In this document: one piece after another, positions 1-6,380 of the stretch | How positions within the stretch are numbered: the stretch's first letter is position 1 | Layout of the letters: every line of letters starts with the position of its first letter | Assembly: GCF_016654115.1 (NCBI RefSeq) | Contig: NZ_JAEQAZ010000046.1 | Coordinates: forward strand, 47,718 to 111,717 | Direction of reading: 5' to 3' | Length of the DNA: 64,000 bases | From: Streptomyces sp. MBT53 | Lineage (GTDB): Bacteria > Actinomycetota > Actinomycetes > Streptomycetales > Streptomycetaceae | The notes under the pieces: model-generated | The model's database searches: none | What the model was told of the DNA's origin: nothing | Seen by the model: the letters and a program-made list of their open reading frames with translations, nothing else | Program-made: the position numbers and the translations under genes

Positions 1-98
1 CGGAGGTAGGTGCCGATCGTCTCGGTTTCGGCCAGCTGGTGGTCGAGGTGGGCCAGGATCGCGCGGAGGCGCGGGGGATCCGGCGGCAACTCGCTCAT
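1..98 (-). CDS. Partial small prophage protein, C-terminus beyond window
   Basis: Reading leftward from an ATG at 96-98, the frame opens with MSELPPDPPRLRAILAHL and stays open for 32 residues to the window edge. The visible part is a proline-rich start followed by a charged amphipathic helix. It is too short to assign a function. It points away from the late operon, as does the next gene (152-391), so these two may be the end of an oppositely oriented early or regulatory module. That orientation-based reading is inference. Confidence 0.55.
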   Translation of the reverse strand, partial: MSELPPDPPRLRAILAHLDHQLAETETIGTYL

Positions 99-151
99 GC
101 GTTCGATTCAAACACCACGGCAGCGAGTAGTCGAGCCAGGAGCCCACCCGG

Positions 152-391
152 CTACTCGGCCGGATCCTCCTCAGCGTGCCGTACGGCCTTCTTCACGGCC
201 TGCTCAACCTCATACCGATTCTCCCCAGACTCCGACGCATGCGCGGTGATCGCGGCCTGGACCGCCTCAGACGCCGTACGCCAGGCCTGCCACTGCTCCT
301 CGTACTCGTCTCCGATGAGTCCGGCGAGCTTGGCGCGCTCGGCTTCGGCGGAACGTTCCAGCTTGATCAATTCGTCGGAGATGTCTGCCAC
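152..391 (-). CDS. Hypothetical helical protein, 79 aa
   Basis: A GTG start at 389-391 gives a 79-residue, highly charged protein (MADISDELIKLERSAEAERA...) predicted to be almost wholly alpha-helical, with no membrane segment or cysteine motif. It has the size and acidic composition of small phage accessory proteins. It is transcribed leftward with the partial gene at 1-98, 53 bases upstream of that gene's start, so the two may be one operon. The ribosome-binding site is weak. I do not recognise the family; composition and lack of a competing + strand gene favour it being real. Confidence 0.5.
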   Translation of the reverse strand: MADISDELIKLERSAEAERAKLAGLIGDEYEEQWQAWRTASEAVQAAITAHASESGENRYEVEQAVKKAVRHAEEDPAE

Positions 392-547
392 GAACCAGGA
401 CCCTACGCGCCCGTCATGACGCCCGTCGGCGCCGCGCCTCGTTGACTCTGTAGCACCACCCGCACACCGCGCGGTACCGTCAAGGCGGCAGATGCCCCCC
501 GTAGGGCGTCACCCTCCAAATAAGCGAGCCCCAGCACGGAGACTCGA

Positions 548-588
548 ACTCTCCCGCCAGGGCTCTGACCACAGGAGAGTGACCTCCT
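548..588 (+). promoter_or_regulatory. Possible Shine-Dalgarno switch before the DUF2637-like gene
   Basis: The only good ribosome-binding sequence for the ATG at 589 is AGGAG at 573-577. It can pair with CTCCT at 584-588, which touches the start codon (six-base loop), or it can be captured by ACTCTCC at 548-554 pairing with GGAGAGT at 574-580. The two helices are mutually exclusive and both mask the site. This is seen in the sequence; any regulatory role is inference. The rest of 392-547 shows no gene. Confidence 0.35.
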
Positions 589-1578
589 ATGGCTGAGCTG
601 CACCCTAGTGCGCCCAAGCCCACCCCCACCAGCCCGAGCCCCACGCGTCGCCTCGGCGGCAGCGTCCGCGCCGCCTGGTTCATCGTCCTCGTGATGATGC
701 TCGCCGCAGCCGCCTGGTCCATCAGCAGCAAACTCATGGGCTGGGGCATGGACAAGTGGCCCGCCTTCGCGCTGTCCCTGATGTTCGACCTCGCTGGCCT
801 GCTCTGCGCCCAGTACGCCCGCCGCGCCATCGAGCGCGGCACGCCCGCCGGCCTCGCCCGCCTCGCCGTCCTCGCCTTCGTCACCGTGTCCGGCCTGCTG
901 AACTGGAGCCACGGCAAGGAAGTTGGAGGCCTGGTCGGCGGCATCGGCCTCGCCAGCATCTCCTTCGCCGTCGAGCTGCTCTTCGAACTGCACCGCCGTG
1001 ACGTCCGCGACGAACAGCGCGCCGCCCGCGGCCTGGTCGCCGAGCGCATGCCGCACATCCCGATCCTCGCCTGGGTCATGTTCCCGAAGAAGGCGTGGTG
1101 CACGCTGCGGTCCGCGGTTCGCGTCCGGCTGGACAACCTGGACTCCGTCGTTCCCGTGACGGCCGTGACCAGCGTCGACTGGATCCCGACGCCTCCCGTG
1201 ACGCCCCCCGTCAACCCGCCGAAGATGCCCGTGCCCGTGGCTCAGGCGCACCTGCCCGCACTGTCTGCGGCGCCCAGGGTGCTGCAGCAGCCGGTCGTGC
1301 CCTCGGGCACTCGGCTCCTACCGATCGTTGCCTCGCCGGTCGCCCAGGCCCCGGCGCCGACCCAGTACAGCGACCCGCGCTGCGCCGTGATCCGCAGGCT
1401 GTACGACACCGTGCCGCCCACTCGCCCGGGCACGAAGGCTATGCGCGACGCCCTCGTCGCCGCTGGCTACGAGGCGGCGTCCGACGGCATTATCCGCGGC
1501 ACCCTGCGAACCGAGATCGAAGCGCACGAGCCACACCTCGCACAGCTGCCGCCCGCGCCGTTCGCCATCGGCGCGTAG
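589..1578 (+). CDS. DUF2637-like four-helix membrane protein
   Basis: This 329-residue protein has four hydrophobic segments (about residues 28-46, 57-76, 89-106 and 111-132), then a basic amphipathic stretch, a proline-rich linker (about 195-260) and a soluble C-terminal domain (about 265-329). The membrane part, with the DLAGLLCAQYARRA segment, fits the DUF2637 family often found in Streptomyces integrative elements and prophages, where some relatives are linked to plasmid spread. No enzymatic motif is visible. The C-terminal domain resembles a small helix-turn-helix by eye only. It heads a run of small membrane genes (589-3041). Family assignment is from memory of the pattern. Confidence 0.6.
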   Translation: MAELHPSAPKPTPTSPSPTRRLGGSVRAAWFIVLVMMLAAAAWSISSKLMGWGMDKWPAFALSLMFDLAGLLCAQYARRAIERGTPAGLARLAVLAFVTVSGLLNWSHGKEVGGLVGGIGLASISFAVELLFELHRRDVRDEQRAARGLVAERMPHIPILAWVMFPKKAWCTLRSAVRVRLDNLDSVVPVTAVTSVDWIPTPPVTPPVNPPKMPVPVAQAHLPALSAAPRVLQQPVVPSGTRLLPIVASPVAQAPAPTQYSDPRCAVIRRLYDTVPPTRPGTKAMRDALVAAGYEAASDGIIRGTLRTEIEAHEPHLAQLPPAPFAIGA

Positions 1579-1590
1579 CCGCCCGCAGCC

Positions 1591-1746
1591 ATGTTCACCG
1601 CCGTATTCGGCGTGTCCTGTGCTGCGTGCGCGCTCCTAGCGCTCGCCGGTCTCGCCCTAGTGGCGCCCCGCAGTGTTCCCCCCATCACCGGGACCTGCGC
1701 GCTCATCCTGACTTTCGCGGCGCTCGGCGTCGCCATGTACCGCTGA
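1591..1746 (+). CDS. Small two-helix membrane protein, 51 aa
   Basis: ATG at 1591 opens a 51-residue frame (MFTAVFGVSCAACALLALAG...) ending in TGA at 1746. It has two hydrophobic segments of about 20 residues around a short PRSVPP turn. It sits 12 bases after the DUF2637-like gene and 10 before the next gene, so it fills the gap in an operon of membrane proteins. No clear ribosome-binding site is seen, so translational coupling is likely. Function unknown. Confidence 0.55.
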   Translation: MFTAVFGVSCAACALLALAGLALVAPRSVPPITGTCALILTFAALGVAMYR

Positions 1747-1756
1747 GGACCCAGCA

Positions 1757-2299
1757 ATGCCCCTGGCTCTGCCGCCCCTCGACATCCCCGTCTACAGCAT
1801 GGTGTCCCTCGGGGGAGTCACCGTCGGACTCTCCCTGTTCGCCTGGGACTTCACCCGCTGGTGGACCAGCCACAAGAAGCGACTCTCCATCAAGGCCCTG
1901 AGCACTCTGCTGCCCCAACTGCTCTGCAACGCGTACGGCGCGCTCCTGATCCTCTCGGCCGGGGGGATCGTCGGTGGCCTCGCCGACTGGTCGCTGTGGG
2001 GGACGAACCAGGTGGGCGACGTCGTCCTCGTCTACGGGCTCGGCGCGTCCACTCCAAACGTAACCCGATCCACCCACTTGGCGCTGACCCCGGGCGGACA
2101 CGCGGCGATCATCATCATCACCGTCGTCATCGTCGCGGTGTGCAGCAAGAGGGGCTTTCGCTGGGATTTCGTTCGCCAGATCCTCGCCGGTAACTCGCTC
2201 GGTCTCGCCTCCAGCATCGCGGGCGTGGTGGGCACTGTCGTAGCGCCCACCGTGTCGTGGGCCGGCGACTACGTCACGGGGCTGGTGAGTCACCTGTGA
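1757..2299 (+). CDS. Integral membrane protein, 180 aa
   Basis: Four or five hydrophobic segments are visible (about residues 13-31, 55-75, 86-96, 115-129 and 145-167), with a conserved-looking WDFTRWW patch after the first. No catalytic motif is present. Its stop overlaps the GTG start of the next gene in a GTGA arrangement (2296-2299), so the two are almost certainly translated together. Similar small membrane proteins occur upstream of the terminase in Streptomyces prophages, but I cannot name a role; superinfection exclusion or a link to plasmid transfer proteins would be guesses. Confidence 0.65.
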   Translation: MPLALPPLDIPVYSMVSLGGVTVGLSLFAWDFTRWWTSHKKRLSIKALSTLLPQLLCNAYGALLILSAGGIVGGLADWSLWGTNQVGDVVLVYGLGASTPNVTRSTHLALTPGGHAAIIIITVVIVAVCSKRGFRWDFVRQILAGNSLGLASSIAGVVGTVVAPTVSWAGDYVTGLVSHL

Positions 2300-2946
2300 A
2301 GGCGGACGAGCCGGACAACAAGCCCGCCATGGCCGACGAAGAGACAGCGGGGGAGGGCGACGAGCCGAGCGGTCGTGGCCCAGTCGTGGTGCTCTCCGTG
2401 GTCGGCCTGGTAGCGATCTGGCGCATCATCGTTGTCTTCCCTGAGGTGGCCCTTGTCGGCGGCGGTGTCCTCGGCACCCTCGGGTGGCAGCGGGTCAGCG
2501 GCTGGACCGCTCGGCGCCGTGATGGCGCGAGCGAAGAGCAGCTGGAGGTCAAGCAGCCCGATATCGGCGAGGCACTGCGTCGCCTCATCGGTGACGACAA
2601 GGGCGTCCTCCTCACCGTCCTTCGCGACGATCTGAATCTCCCCGACACGAAGGCCGTGAAGGCTCTCCTGGAAGCGGAGGACATCACCTGGAAGCCGTCG
2701 CGCACGCGGGCCGGGAATGGGCCTGCTGTACGGCGGGAGTCCATCCCGCCCGCCCCCTCCCCTGTCGCCGATTCTCACGGGCCCGGTTGTTGTTGCAGGT
2801 CAGGCGACAACAACAACAGCAACGACTCGGAGCCGCACTCGCGGGAAGCGAGGTCGCGTGTACGGCACATCCGGTCTCGCGAGGCGCTCTACGACCCCAA
2901 CGACAACATCAGCCGCCACACCTCGACTCGCGAGGGGACGTCATGA
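2296..2946 (+). CDS. Membrane-anchored protein with C-terminal basic tail
   Basis: I chose the GTG at 2296, which overlaps the previous stop (GTGA), over an in-frame ATG at 2257 that lies inside the preceding gene. The 216-residue product has an acidic N-terminus, a hydrophobic hairpin at about residues 28-64, and a soluble part at about 70-150 (QPDIGEALRRLIGDDKGVLL...) that resembles a small DNA- or protein-binding fold. The C-terminal tail is low-complexity (GPGCCCRSGDNNNSNDSE). The tail is encoded over an unusual AT-rich inverted repeat at 2786-2817. Its stop is followed by the next small gene with a four-base overlap. Function unknown. Confidence 0.6.
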   Translation: MKADEPDNKPAMADEETAGEGDEPSGRGPVVVLSVVGLVAIWRIIVVFPEVALVGGGVLGTLGWQRVSGWTARRRDGASEEQLEVKQPDIGEALRRLIGDDKGVLLTVLRDDLNLPDTKAVKALLEAEDITWKPSRTRAGNGPAVRRESIPPAPSPVADSHGPGCCCRSGDNNNSNDSEPHSREARSRVRHIRSREALYDPNDNISRHTSTREGTS

Positions 2947-3041
2947 TCCGACGCCTGCTCGCTGTTCTCGGTTACGAGCAGCAGCCGCTGTACTACTGCG
3001 CTTCCTGCGGCGGCTACTACCCGATCAGCCACTTCGAATGA
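2943..3041 (+). CDS. Tiny CxxC protein, 32 aa
   Basis: ATG at 2943 overlaps the TGA of the preceding gene (ATGA). The 32-residue product is MIRRLLAVLGYEQ followed by QPLYYCASCGGYYPISHFE, ending in TGA at 3041. One CxxC pair with flanking aromatic residues and a nearby histidine could form half of a zinc knuckle. Translational coupling and a sensible composition argue that it is expressed; its size makes this uncertain. Function unknown. Confidence 0.5.
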   Translation: MIRRLLAVLGYEQQPLYYCASCGGYYPISHFE

Positions 3042-3065
3042 CGATCAACCCTCGGAGAGAGAAGG

Positions 3066-3161
3066 ATGACCAGTATGAGGACCAGGGAGTTCGTACCGGA
3101 TTGCGGCGCGGTCGCGCCCGAGGCGGGCATCGTTCGCGACGAGCCGGGGAAGACACTGTGA
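3066..3161 (+). CDS. Tiny protein, 31 aa
   Basis: ATG at 3066 follows a GAGAGAAGG ribosome-binding sequence and reads MTSMRTREFVPDCGAVAPEA..., ending in TGA at 3159-3161. The stop overlaps the GTG start of the next gene (GTGA). The good ribosome-binding site and the coupling suggest it may act partly as a translational leader for the 67-residue protein downstream. Confidence 0.45.
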   Translation: MTSMRTREFVPDCGAVAPEAGIVRDEPGKTL

Positions 3162-3361
3162 GCGAGCGAATCGAGGCGTACGTGTTGCTGCTGATCGGCG
3201 ATCAGGCGGAGATCACGACGGCGCACCGGGACTCGTCGGACCCGGAACGGGTGCCGGTAGAGCGTCTGGTCCGGGAGACGGGAATCCCGCGTGAGCGGCT
3301 GGCTGGGGCCACGCTGACGGCCGTTGTCGACGGTGGGGAGTTGGTGAGGTTCGAGGCCTGA
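3158..3361 (+). CDS. Hypothetical protein, 67 aa
   Basis: GTG at 3158 overlaps the previous stop by four bases. The 67-residue product (MSERIEAYVLLLIGDQAEITTAH...) looks like a compact alpha/beta or winged-helix fold: two helices, then RLVRETGIPRERLAGATLTA, then a short strand pair with an acidic end. The second part has the look of a helix-turn-helix followed by a wing, so a small DNA-binding protein is possible, but no family is recognised. It is the last gene before a strong terminator at 3373-3395. Confidence 0.6.
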   Translation: MSERIEAYVLLLIGDQAEITTAHRDSSDPERVPVERLVRETGIPRERLAGATLTAVVDGGELVRFEA

Positions 3362-3372
3362 GTTCGGGCTGA

Positions 3373-3398
3373 GGGGGCGGTCCATGACCGCCCCCTTT
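3373..3398 (+). terminator. Rho-independent terminator
   Basis: A perfect 10-bp stem, GGGGGCGGTC (3373-3382) with GACCGCCCCC (3386-3395), closes a three-base loop and is followed by TTT. It lies 11 bases after the stop at 3361 and should end the small membrane-gene operon. Confidence 0.85.
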
Positions 3399-3413
3399 CC
3401 TCTCCCGTAGATG

Positions 3414-3443
3414 TTGCAATCATAGAAGCCAATGCTGTAAAGT
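3414..3443 (+). promoter_or_regulatory. Possible promoter for the 3515 gene
   Basis: TTGCAA at 3414-3419 and TAAAGT at 3438-3443 are separated by 18 bases and sit in a locally AT-rich patch just after a terminator. This is the most promoter-like spot in the 3362-3514 gap. Assignment is by eye only. Confidence 0.4.
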
Positions 3444-3456
3444 TAGACATGTCGGA

Positions 3457-3511
3457 GCGGGGGGTGACAGCCCCGCCACCGACAGCCAGTTGAAAATTCC
3501 AGAGAGGAGAA
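3457..3511 (+). promoter_or_regulatory. Structured leader, copy A
   Basis: A GCGGGG/CCCCGC stem (3457-3462 with 3471-3476) presents GGTGACAG in its loop. It is followed by CCAGTTGAAAA (3486-3496), TCC and a GAGGAGA ribosome-binding site before the GTG at 3515. The same elements in the same order recur before the gene at 4090 (copy B). Confidence 0.5.
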
Positions 3512-3514
3512 GTC

Positions 3515-3907
3515 GTGGCAGACCACGACGACTACAGGGAGCGCCTGACAACGCTCATGGAAGGCCTCCTCGGCCTCTACGCCTACATGCAGGCACTGTT
3601 CGAGGAACTTCCGCTCCCCGTCATCGCACCGGACTTCACACCGGTCAACGGAGAGGACGGACCCGTTCAAGCTCTCCTGAGCCTGAACCGAGTACGTCAG
3701 CTCATCGAGGACGAGCCGATCTCGGATATGCGCAAGCGGGCCTTCGAGCACATGGTGCTCGACTGGTTCACCGCGTACGAACTGCTCGTCATCACCAAGA
3801 TGGCAGGCGCTGCTCCCTGGCGACTCGACGCGGCTGAGTTCGCACTCAACCGGGTCCTCACCTGGATCGAAGTGATCGAGGAGGACGACCCGGAAGACGA
3901 GTCGTAA
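3515..3907 (+). CDS. Hypothetical acidic protein, 130 aa
   Basis: GTG at 3515 follows a strong AGAGGAGAAG site. The 130-residue product is acidic and helical, with segments such as LMEGLLGLYAYMQALFEEL and RAFEHMVLDWFTAYELLVI, and ends in an acidic tail (EEDDPEDES). It has no membrane segment, cysteine motif or catalytic signature. It has its own likely promoter, structured leader and terminator, so it is a single-gene unit. Such isolated units in prophages are often 'moron' genes expressed in the lysogen; that is inference. Family not recognised. Confidence 0.65.
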   Translation: MADHDDYRERLTTLMEGLLGLYAYMQALFEELPLPVIAPDFTPVNGEDGPVQALLSLNRVRQLIEDEPISDMRKRAFEHMVLDWFTAYELLVITKMAGAAPWRLDAAEFALNRVLTWIEVIEEDDPEDES

Positions 3908-3914
3908 AACCCAT

Positions 3915-3943
3915 CCCGCCCCGGGCAGCCAGCCCGGGGCGGG
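3915..3943 (+). terminator. Rho-independent terminator
   Basis: CCCGCCCCGGGC (3915-3926) pairs perfectly with GCCCGGGGCGGG (3932-3943) around a five-base loop, directly after the gene ending at 3907. Confidence 0.8.
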
Positions 3944-4002
3944 GCCCCTCTCCTCCCCGGATCTTCAGCCCGCGCAACAGCAACTGTCACAGCAAGATGA
4001 AA

Positions 4003-4080
4003 GGGGCCGGCGCATGCCCCAGGCGAACCTGGGGGTGACAGAGCGCCGGCCCCTACCAGTTGAAAACTCCGCAAAGGAGA
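4003..4080 (+). promoter_or_regulatory. Structured leader, copy B
   Basis: An 11-bp outer stem, GGGGCCGGCGC (4003-4013) with GCGCCGGCCCC (4043-4053), encloses an inner hairpin CCCCAGG-cgaa-CCTGGGG (4017-4034). GTGACAGA (4035-4042) stays unpaired before the outer 3' arm. CCAGTTGAAAA (4056-4066), TCC and AGGAGA follow, 9 bases before the ATG at 4090. The unpaired motif and the post-stem motif match copy A, while the stems differ in sequence. Confidence 0.55.
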
Positions 4081-4089
4081 ATCACCACC

Positions 4090-4485
4090 ATGGTAGACCG
4101 GCCCGGTTTGATCCCTCCCGAGATCGCCGAACAGTACGGCGTGAGCATCCACACCGTGACCAAGACCTGGGCGCAGCATCCCGAGTGGCCGTCATCCCGG
4201 GGTCGGCGCGGCCGGTACAAGGAGTACGCGGCCGACGAGGTCAGCGAGTTCGTCCAGAAGCACGTCCAGCGCCAGGCCGCCGAGCTGGAGCCGGAGCGGC
4301 TCTACACCGCGCAGCAGCTGGAGGACGCAGGCATCGGGATCAAGGCGGGCACGATCCGCGCCGACCTCACCCGGCAACGATGGCCCGAGCCGGACAACAC
4401 CGAGCACGGCGTGAACCGCTGGAAGGGCAGAACCGCGACGGCCGCCATGACGAAACGCCGCGGATACCGACGCAAGGACGGCTGA
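4090..4485 (+). CDS. Putative DNA-binding protein, 131 aa
   Basis: The ATG at 4090 is chosen over an in-frame TTG at 4060 because AGGAGA at 4075-4080 is correctly spaced. The product begins with a likely helix-turn-helix (LIPPEIAEQYGVSIHTV, about residues 6-22). A basic linker and YAADEVSEFVQKHVQRQ follow, then a second similar unit (LYTAQQLEDAGIGIKAGTIR, about 75-95). Two helix-turn-helix-like repeats suggest a DNA-binding role such as a phage regulator or packaging accessory. It shares its structured leader with the 3515 gene, suggesting common control. The C-terminus is basic. Role is inference. Confidence 0.6.
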   Translation: MVDRPGLIPPEIAEQYGVSIHTVTKTWAQHPEWPSSRGRRGRYKEYAADEVSEFVQKHVQRQAAELEPERLYTAQQLEDAGIGIKAGTIRADLTRQRWPEPDNTEHGVNRWKGRTATAAMTKRRGYRRKDG

Positions 4486-4525
4486 ACCCGCCCACAGCAG
4501 AGCCCGGCTACGTCATCCTGGGGCC

Positions 4526-4705
4526 ATGCCGACCGTCATCCGCGCCACCGGTGAAGCCAAGGACATGACCCTCGACGAACTCGCGACCTTCGTCGAGGAC
4601 GCGCGAAAGGCTGGCGTCCCCGGCGACCGGCCGATCCGCGCAGAGCTGTCGTACAGCGGGAAGATCAAGGAAGTCGAGATTGCCCTCAGCCAGGACGACA
4701 GCTGA
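4526..4705 (+). CDS. Small hypothetical protein, 59 aa
   Basis: ATG at 4526 follows TGGGG. The 59-residue product (MPTVIRATGEAKDMTLDELATF...) has a helix, a PGDRPIRAEL turn and a terminal strand pair ending SQDDS. It lies between the 4090 gene and a strong terminator and has no good competitor on the other strand. Family and function unknown. Confidence 0.6.
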   Translation: MPTVIRATGEAKDMTLDELATFVEDARKAGVPGDRPIRAELSYSGKIKEVEIALSQDDS

Positions 4706-4731
4706 CGCCGCGTGCCACAGTAGAGACTGCG

Positions 4732-4792
4732 TGCCGGGTAATGCCCGGCATAACAAGGCCCCACCGCGTTCCCCCGTCGCGGTGGGGCCTTC
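4732..4792 (+). terminator. Double hairpin terminator
   Basis: A short hairpin TGCCGGG-taatg-CCCGGCA (4732-4750) is followed at once by a long perfect stem AAGGCCCCACCGCG (4755-4768) with CGCGGTGGGGCCTT (4778-4791). The second is a classic Streptomyces terminator. Confidence 0.85.
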
Positions 4793-4853
4793 GCGTCTAT
4801 GCGCAGCGGCAGAAGCCTGGACAGCCCCGCCATAGGCGCCCACACTAAACGAC

Positions 4854-5510
4854 GTGATTGAGGTCGTAATTGCCGCTATCGGCTGCTTAGTTGCGATTGG
4901 TGCCCTTGCGGTAAGTTACGCCGCTCATCGTCACCAAGTTCACCAAGCCAGGGAGCTGGCTGCAAGGGAGACGCGAGTATTCCACCGCGAGAGGGAAGCG
5001 GAAGAGCGGGAGCTGTCGTTGCATGCTTCGCGACTCCACGTGAGCTTCCTGGCGACCAAATCCCCCTTGGTGGTCGATGTCCTCAACTGGGCGCTCGTGA
5101 TCACAAACGTGAGTAGCCAACCCATGACCAGGTTGGCGGCCGAGTACGACGGTGAGCAGCTGGAGTTCGACTCCCCAACGGGCCATCTCGGTCCGGGACT
5201 GAGTCGAGAAGCGCCCGTCCCGGGGCGTCTGATCACGGATAGACCGCGGCACGAAGTGACCATCGTCTACTTCACCGACGCGGCTGGCCGGCGTTGGCGT
5301 CGGCTCGGAAATGGCCAAGTACAGTTCCAGCGTGTCGGGCCTGAAGGCGAGGTGACCTGGGGCCCTGCGCGCACGCCGCACGTCGATCTGCAACAACGAA
5401 TCTTCCACGGTGAAGGCCGGGGCTCCCCGCCCTCCGAGATTGAGTGGGCACATCAGATCCTTCGGGAGCTGCTATTGCCTCCAGCAGAGCCACCTGAGCC
5501 TCCCGCCTGA
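4854..5510 (+). CDS. Single-pass membrane-anchored hypothetical protein
   Basis: GTG at 4854 has no ribosome-binding site, and TAAACG lies only four bases upstream, so a leaderless transcript is possible. The 218-residue protein has one N-terminal membrane helix (residues 2-23) and a charged coiled-coil stretch (QVHQARELAARETRVFHRER, about 28-47). A beta-rich domain follows (about 60-185; FLATKSPLVVDVLNWALVIT...) that reads like an immunoglobulin-like or OB-like fold. The neighbouring lone units could be lysogenic conversion genes. The family resembles widespread actinobacterial membrane-plus-beta-domain proteins of unknown role. Confidence 0.6.
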   Translation: MIEVVIAAIGCLVAIGALAVSYAAHRHQVHQARELAARETRVFHREREAEERELSLHASRLHVSFLATKSPLVVDVLNWALVITNVSSQPMTRLAAEYDGEQLEFDSPTGHLGPGLSREAPVPGRLITDRPRHEVTIVYFTDAAGRRWRRLGNGQVQFQRVGPEGEVTWGPARTPHVDLQQRIFHGEGRGSPPSEIEWAHQILRELLLPPAEPPEPPA

Positions 5511-5664
5511 CGCTTCACCTACTACATCCGTGTAGTGGCATTCCGCGCGATCATGGCGCCCCACGGGCCGCACATCTGGCGTGCCCGGAACCAGGACAGT
5601 CGTTCTTCTCCCCCTCGCCTCCCGCACATGTCACGATGCCCCCACACGTAAGGGGGGCAACACC

Positions 5665-6135
5665 ATGAGCGAAGTCAAAGGCCAGAGCGGACAGATCCAG
5701 TTCGACGGCCAGTACATCACCATCACCCGCAAAGGATTCCTCGCCCGCACCACCGTCGGCAAAGGCGAGAAGCGACTCCACATCTCACAGGTCAGCGCCG
5801 TGCAATGGAAGCCGGCCGGGCCATTCATGAACGGCTTCATCCAGTTCACCGTGCCGGGCGGCAACGAACGGCGCAGCGCCTTCGGCAGCCAGACCACCAG
5901 CGCGGCACAGGATGAGAACTCGGTCGTCTTCACGAAGAAGCAGCAGCCCGAGTTCGAGAAGCTGCGCGCCGCCCTCGACGCCGCGATCGCTGCGCAGCAC
6001 GCGCCGCAGGCGCCGGCTGCCGCAGCTCCGTCATCGCTCGCGGACGAACTGGGGAAGCTGGCCGCGCTCCGTCAGCAAGGGATCCTGAGTGAGGCGGAGT
6101 TCGAGCAGCAGAAGGCACGCCTGCTCGCGCAGTAG
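5665..6135 (+). CDS. DUF4429-like protein with C-terminal SHOCT domain
   Basis: The ATG at 5665 follows AAGGGGGG; an in-frame upstream start at 5581 has no such site. The 156-residue product has a beta-rich N-terminal domain (about residues 5-110; GQIQFDGQYITITRKGFLAR...) that fits the DUF4429 pattern. It also has a C-terminal SHOCT motif (about 125-156; LADELGKLAALRQQGILSEA then EFEQQKARLL). SHOCT is a short helical module on the ends of many bacterial proteins, thought to mediate oligomerisation. Similar proteins are common in Streptomyces and their phages. The gene stands alone with a terminator after it. Biological role unknown. Confidence 0.75.
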   Translation: MSEVKGQSGQIQFDGQYITITRKGFLARTTVGKGEKRLHISQVSAVQWKPAGPFMNGFIQFTVPGGNERRSAFGSQTTSAAQDENSVVFTKKQQPEFEKLRAALDAAIAAQHAPQAPAAAAPSSLADELGKLAALRQQGILSEAEFEQQKARLLAQ

Positions 6136-6146
6136 TACCTCACGTT

Positions 6147-6180
6147 GGGCCCGGCCGTGCCTACTCGGAGTGGCCGGGCC
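6147..6180 (+). terminator. Terminator after the DUF4429-like gene
   Basis: GGCCCGGCC and GGCCGGGCC arms (about 6148-6156 and 6172-6180) form a hairpin followed by TTCG. The remainder of 6181-6380 contains no gene. Confidence 0.7.
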
Positions 6181-6332
6181 TTCGCGTACCCCCGTCGCGA
6201 GGCCGATAAATGCGTAGCTCGGTGACGTGACGTAGTTGCGTCCCGGCGGTTAGTGTCCGATCATCGTCGCAAGTCCGGCGTGCCCGGACACACATGCTCA
6301 TACGAGAATCACCGGCGCCCTCGGGCGTATCA

Positions 6333-6358
6333 GGAGGCCCGCCATCGTGCGGGCCTCC
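6333..6358 (+). terminator. Hairpin just before the terminase genes
   Basis: A perfect 10-bp stem GGAGGCCCGC (6333-6342) with GCGGGCCTCC (6349-6358) and a six-base loop lies 22 bases before the small terminase start. It could be a terminator or attenuator. A packaging (cos or pac) site is also usually near here, but I see no signature that identifies one. Confidence 0.5.
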
Positions 6359-6380
6359 GCCGTGTCCAGGGGGTGGGCCC

